Shown piece after piece: positions 63,914 through 64,000 of a DNA stretch of 64,000 bases. The notes under the pieces were generated by a model. It was not told the origin of the DNA. It searched no databases and worked only from the letters and a program-made list of their open reading frames with translations. Every line of letters starts with the position of its first letter. Positions within the stretch are counted from its first letter, which is position 1. The stretch comes from Geminocystis sp. NIES-3708. Lineage in GTDB: Bacteria > Cyanobacteriota > Cyanobacteriia > Cyanobacteriales > Cyanobacteriaceae. Position numbers and translations under genes: made by a program. The DNA lies in the NCBI RefSeq assembly GCF_001548095.1, contig NZ_AP014815.1:496001-560000 (forward strand), in the 5' to 3' direction.

Positions 63914-64000
63914 AATTTTTATTTAATTAAAATCTTGATTTTATTTTTAAATTGTTAAATTTATATCCAGAATTGGGTAAGGGCAATATTAAACCTACTG

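Noticed and set aside
1..64000. TGA recoded as Trp throughout the genome
   Set aside because: Several stops are TGA within frames that continue, but all are in accessory genes. Core genes (metH, glgB, rpsB, nrdB) use TGG for Trp and contain no in-frame TGA.

Overview
The window is from a low-GC cyanobacterium. Diagnostic families include BioU, DUF3134, a PAP/fibrillin protein, a glutamine riboswitch ahead of a glutamine-synthetase inactivating factor, cyanobacterial rpsB-tsf, and GCGATCGC (HIP1) octamers inside many genes, for example at 22845-22852. The AT-rich gaps and this gene content suggest the Geminocystis/Cyanobacterium group; that placement is inference. No tRNA, rRNA or CRISPR array was recognised.

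Layout. 1-3.5 kb is accessory and decaying: a Txe-type toxin start with its antitoxin, HicB with a frameshifted HicA, a secreted repeat protein broken by TGA, a complete IS4-family element with a 9-bp target duplication, and a broken wHTH gene. 3.5-28.8 kb is mostly housekeeping: an RNase II-family enzyme with dsRBD-like repeats, a dicarboxylate/glutamate symporter, a RecB-like nuclease, a nitrogen-control locus (riboswitch, GS inactivating factor, 50-aa protein), mutT, bioU, the lptA-lptB-lptF operon, a DUF4912 protein, a K+ channel, an OmpR-type regulator, a J-domain/TPR membrane protein followed by an Hsp70, and four minus-strand genes for surface glycans (glycosyltransferases and a sulfotransferase).

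28.9-43.3 kb is a mobile-element and defence region. Two 799-bp IS1 copies in opposite orientation bound 30031-38365, which holds a truncated DNA methyltransferase, a KilA-N gene, dgt, metH and an unknown gene. Two halves of one IS630 element, each ending at opposite ends of one IS982 with a taatta duplication, lie outside and inside this segment, so the segment has been inverted between the IS1 copies. In the earlier order the KilA-N/methylase genes would sit next to the hsdM relic, an AbiE-like wHTH plus nucleotidyltransferase pair, and a possible hsdS relic. Next come an integrase-like fragment, a second IS4 copy carrying the same internal TGA as the first, and an IS982 relic.

43.4-64 kb is mostly core: a GNAT enzyme, a broken antitoxin, glycosyltransferase plus GtrA, LysE, rpsB-tsf with a structured leader, pth, nrdB, an RND pump, a metallo-hydrolase, glgB, and finally a CHAT-TPR protein next to a TpsB (ShlB/FhaC) outer-membrane transporter. 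A 112-bp MITE with IS630-like ends sits at 55 kb and an IS1 relic at 58.8 kb.
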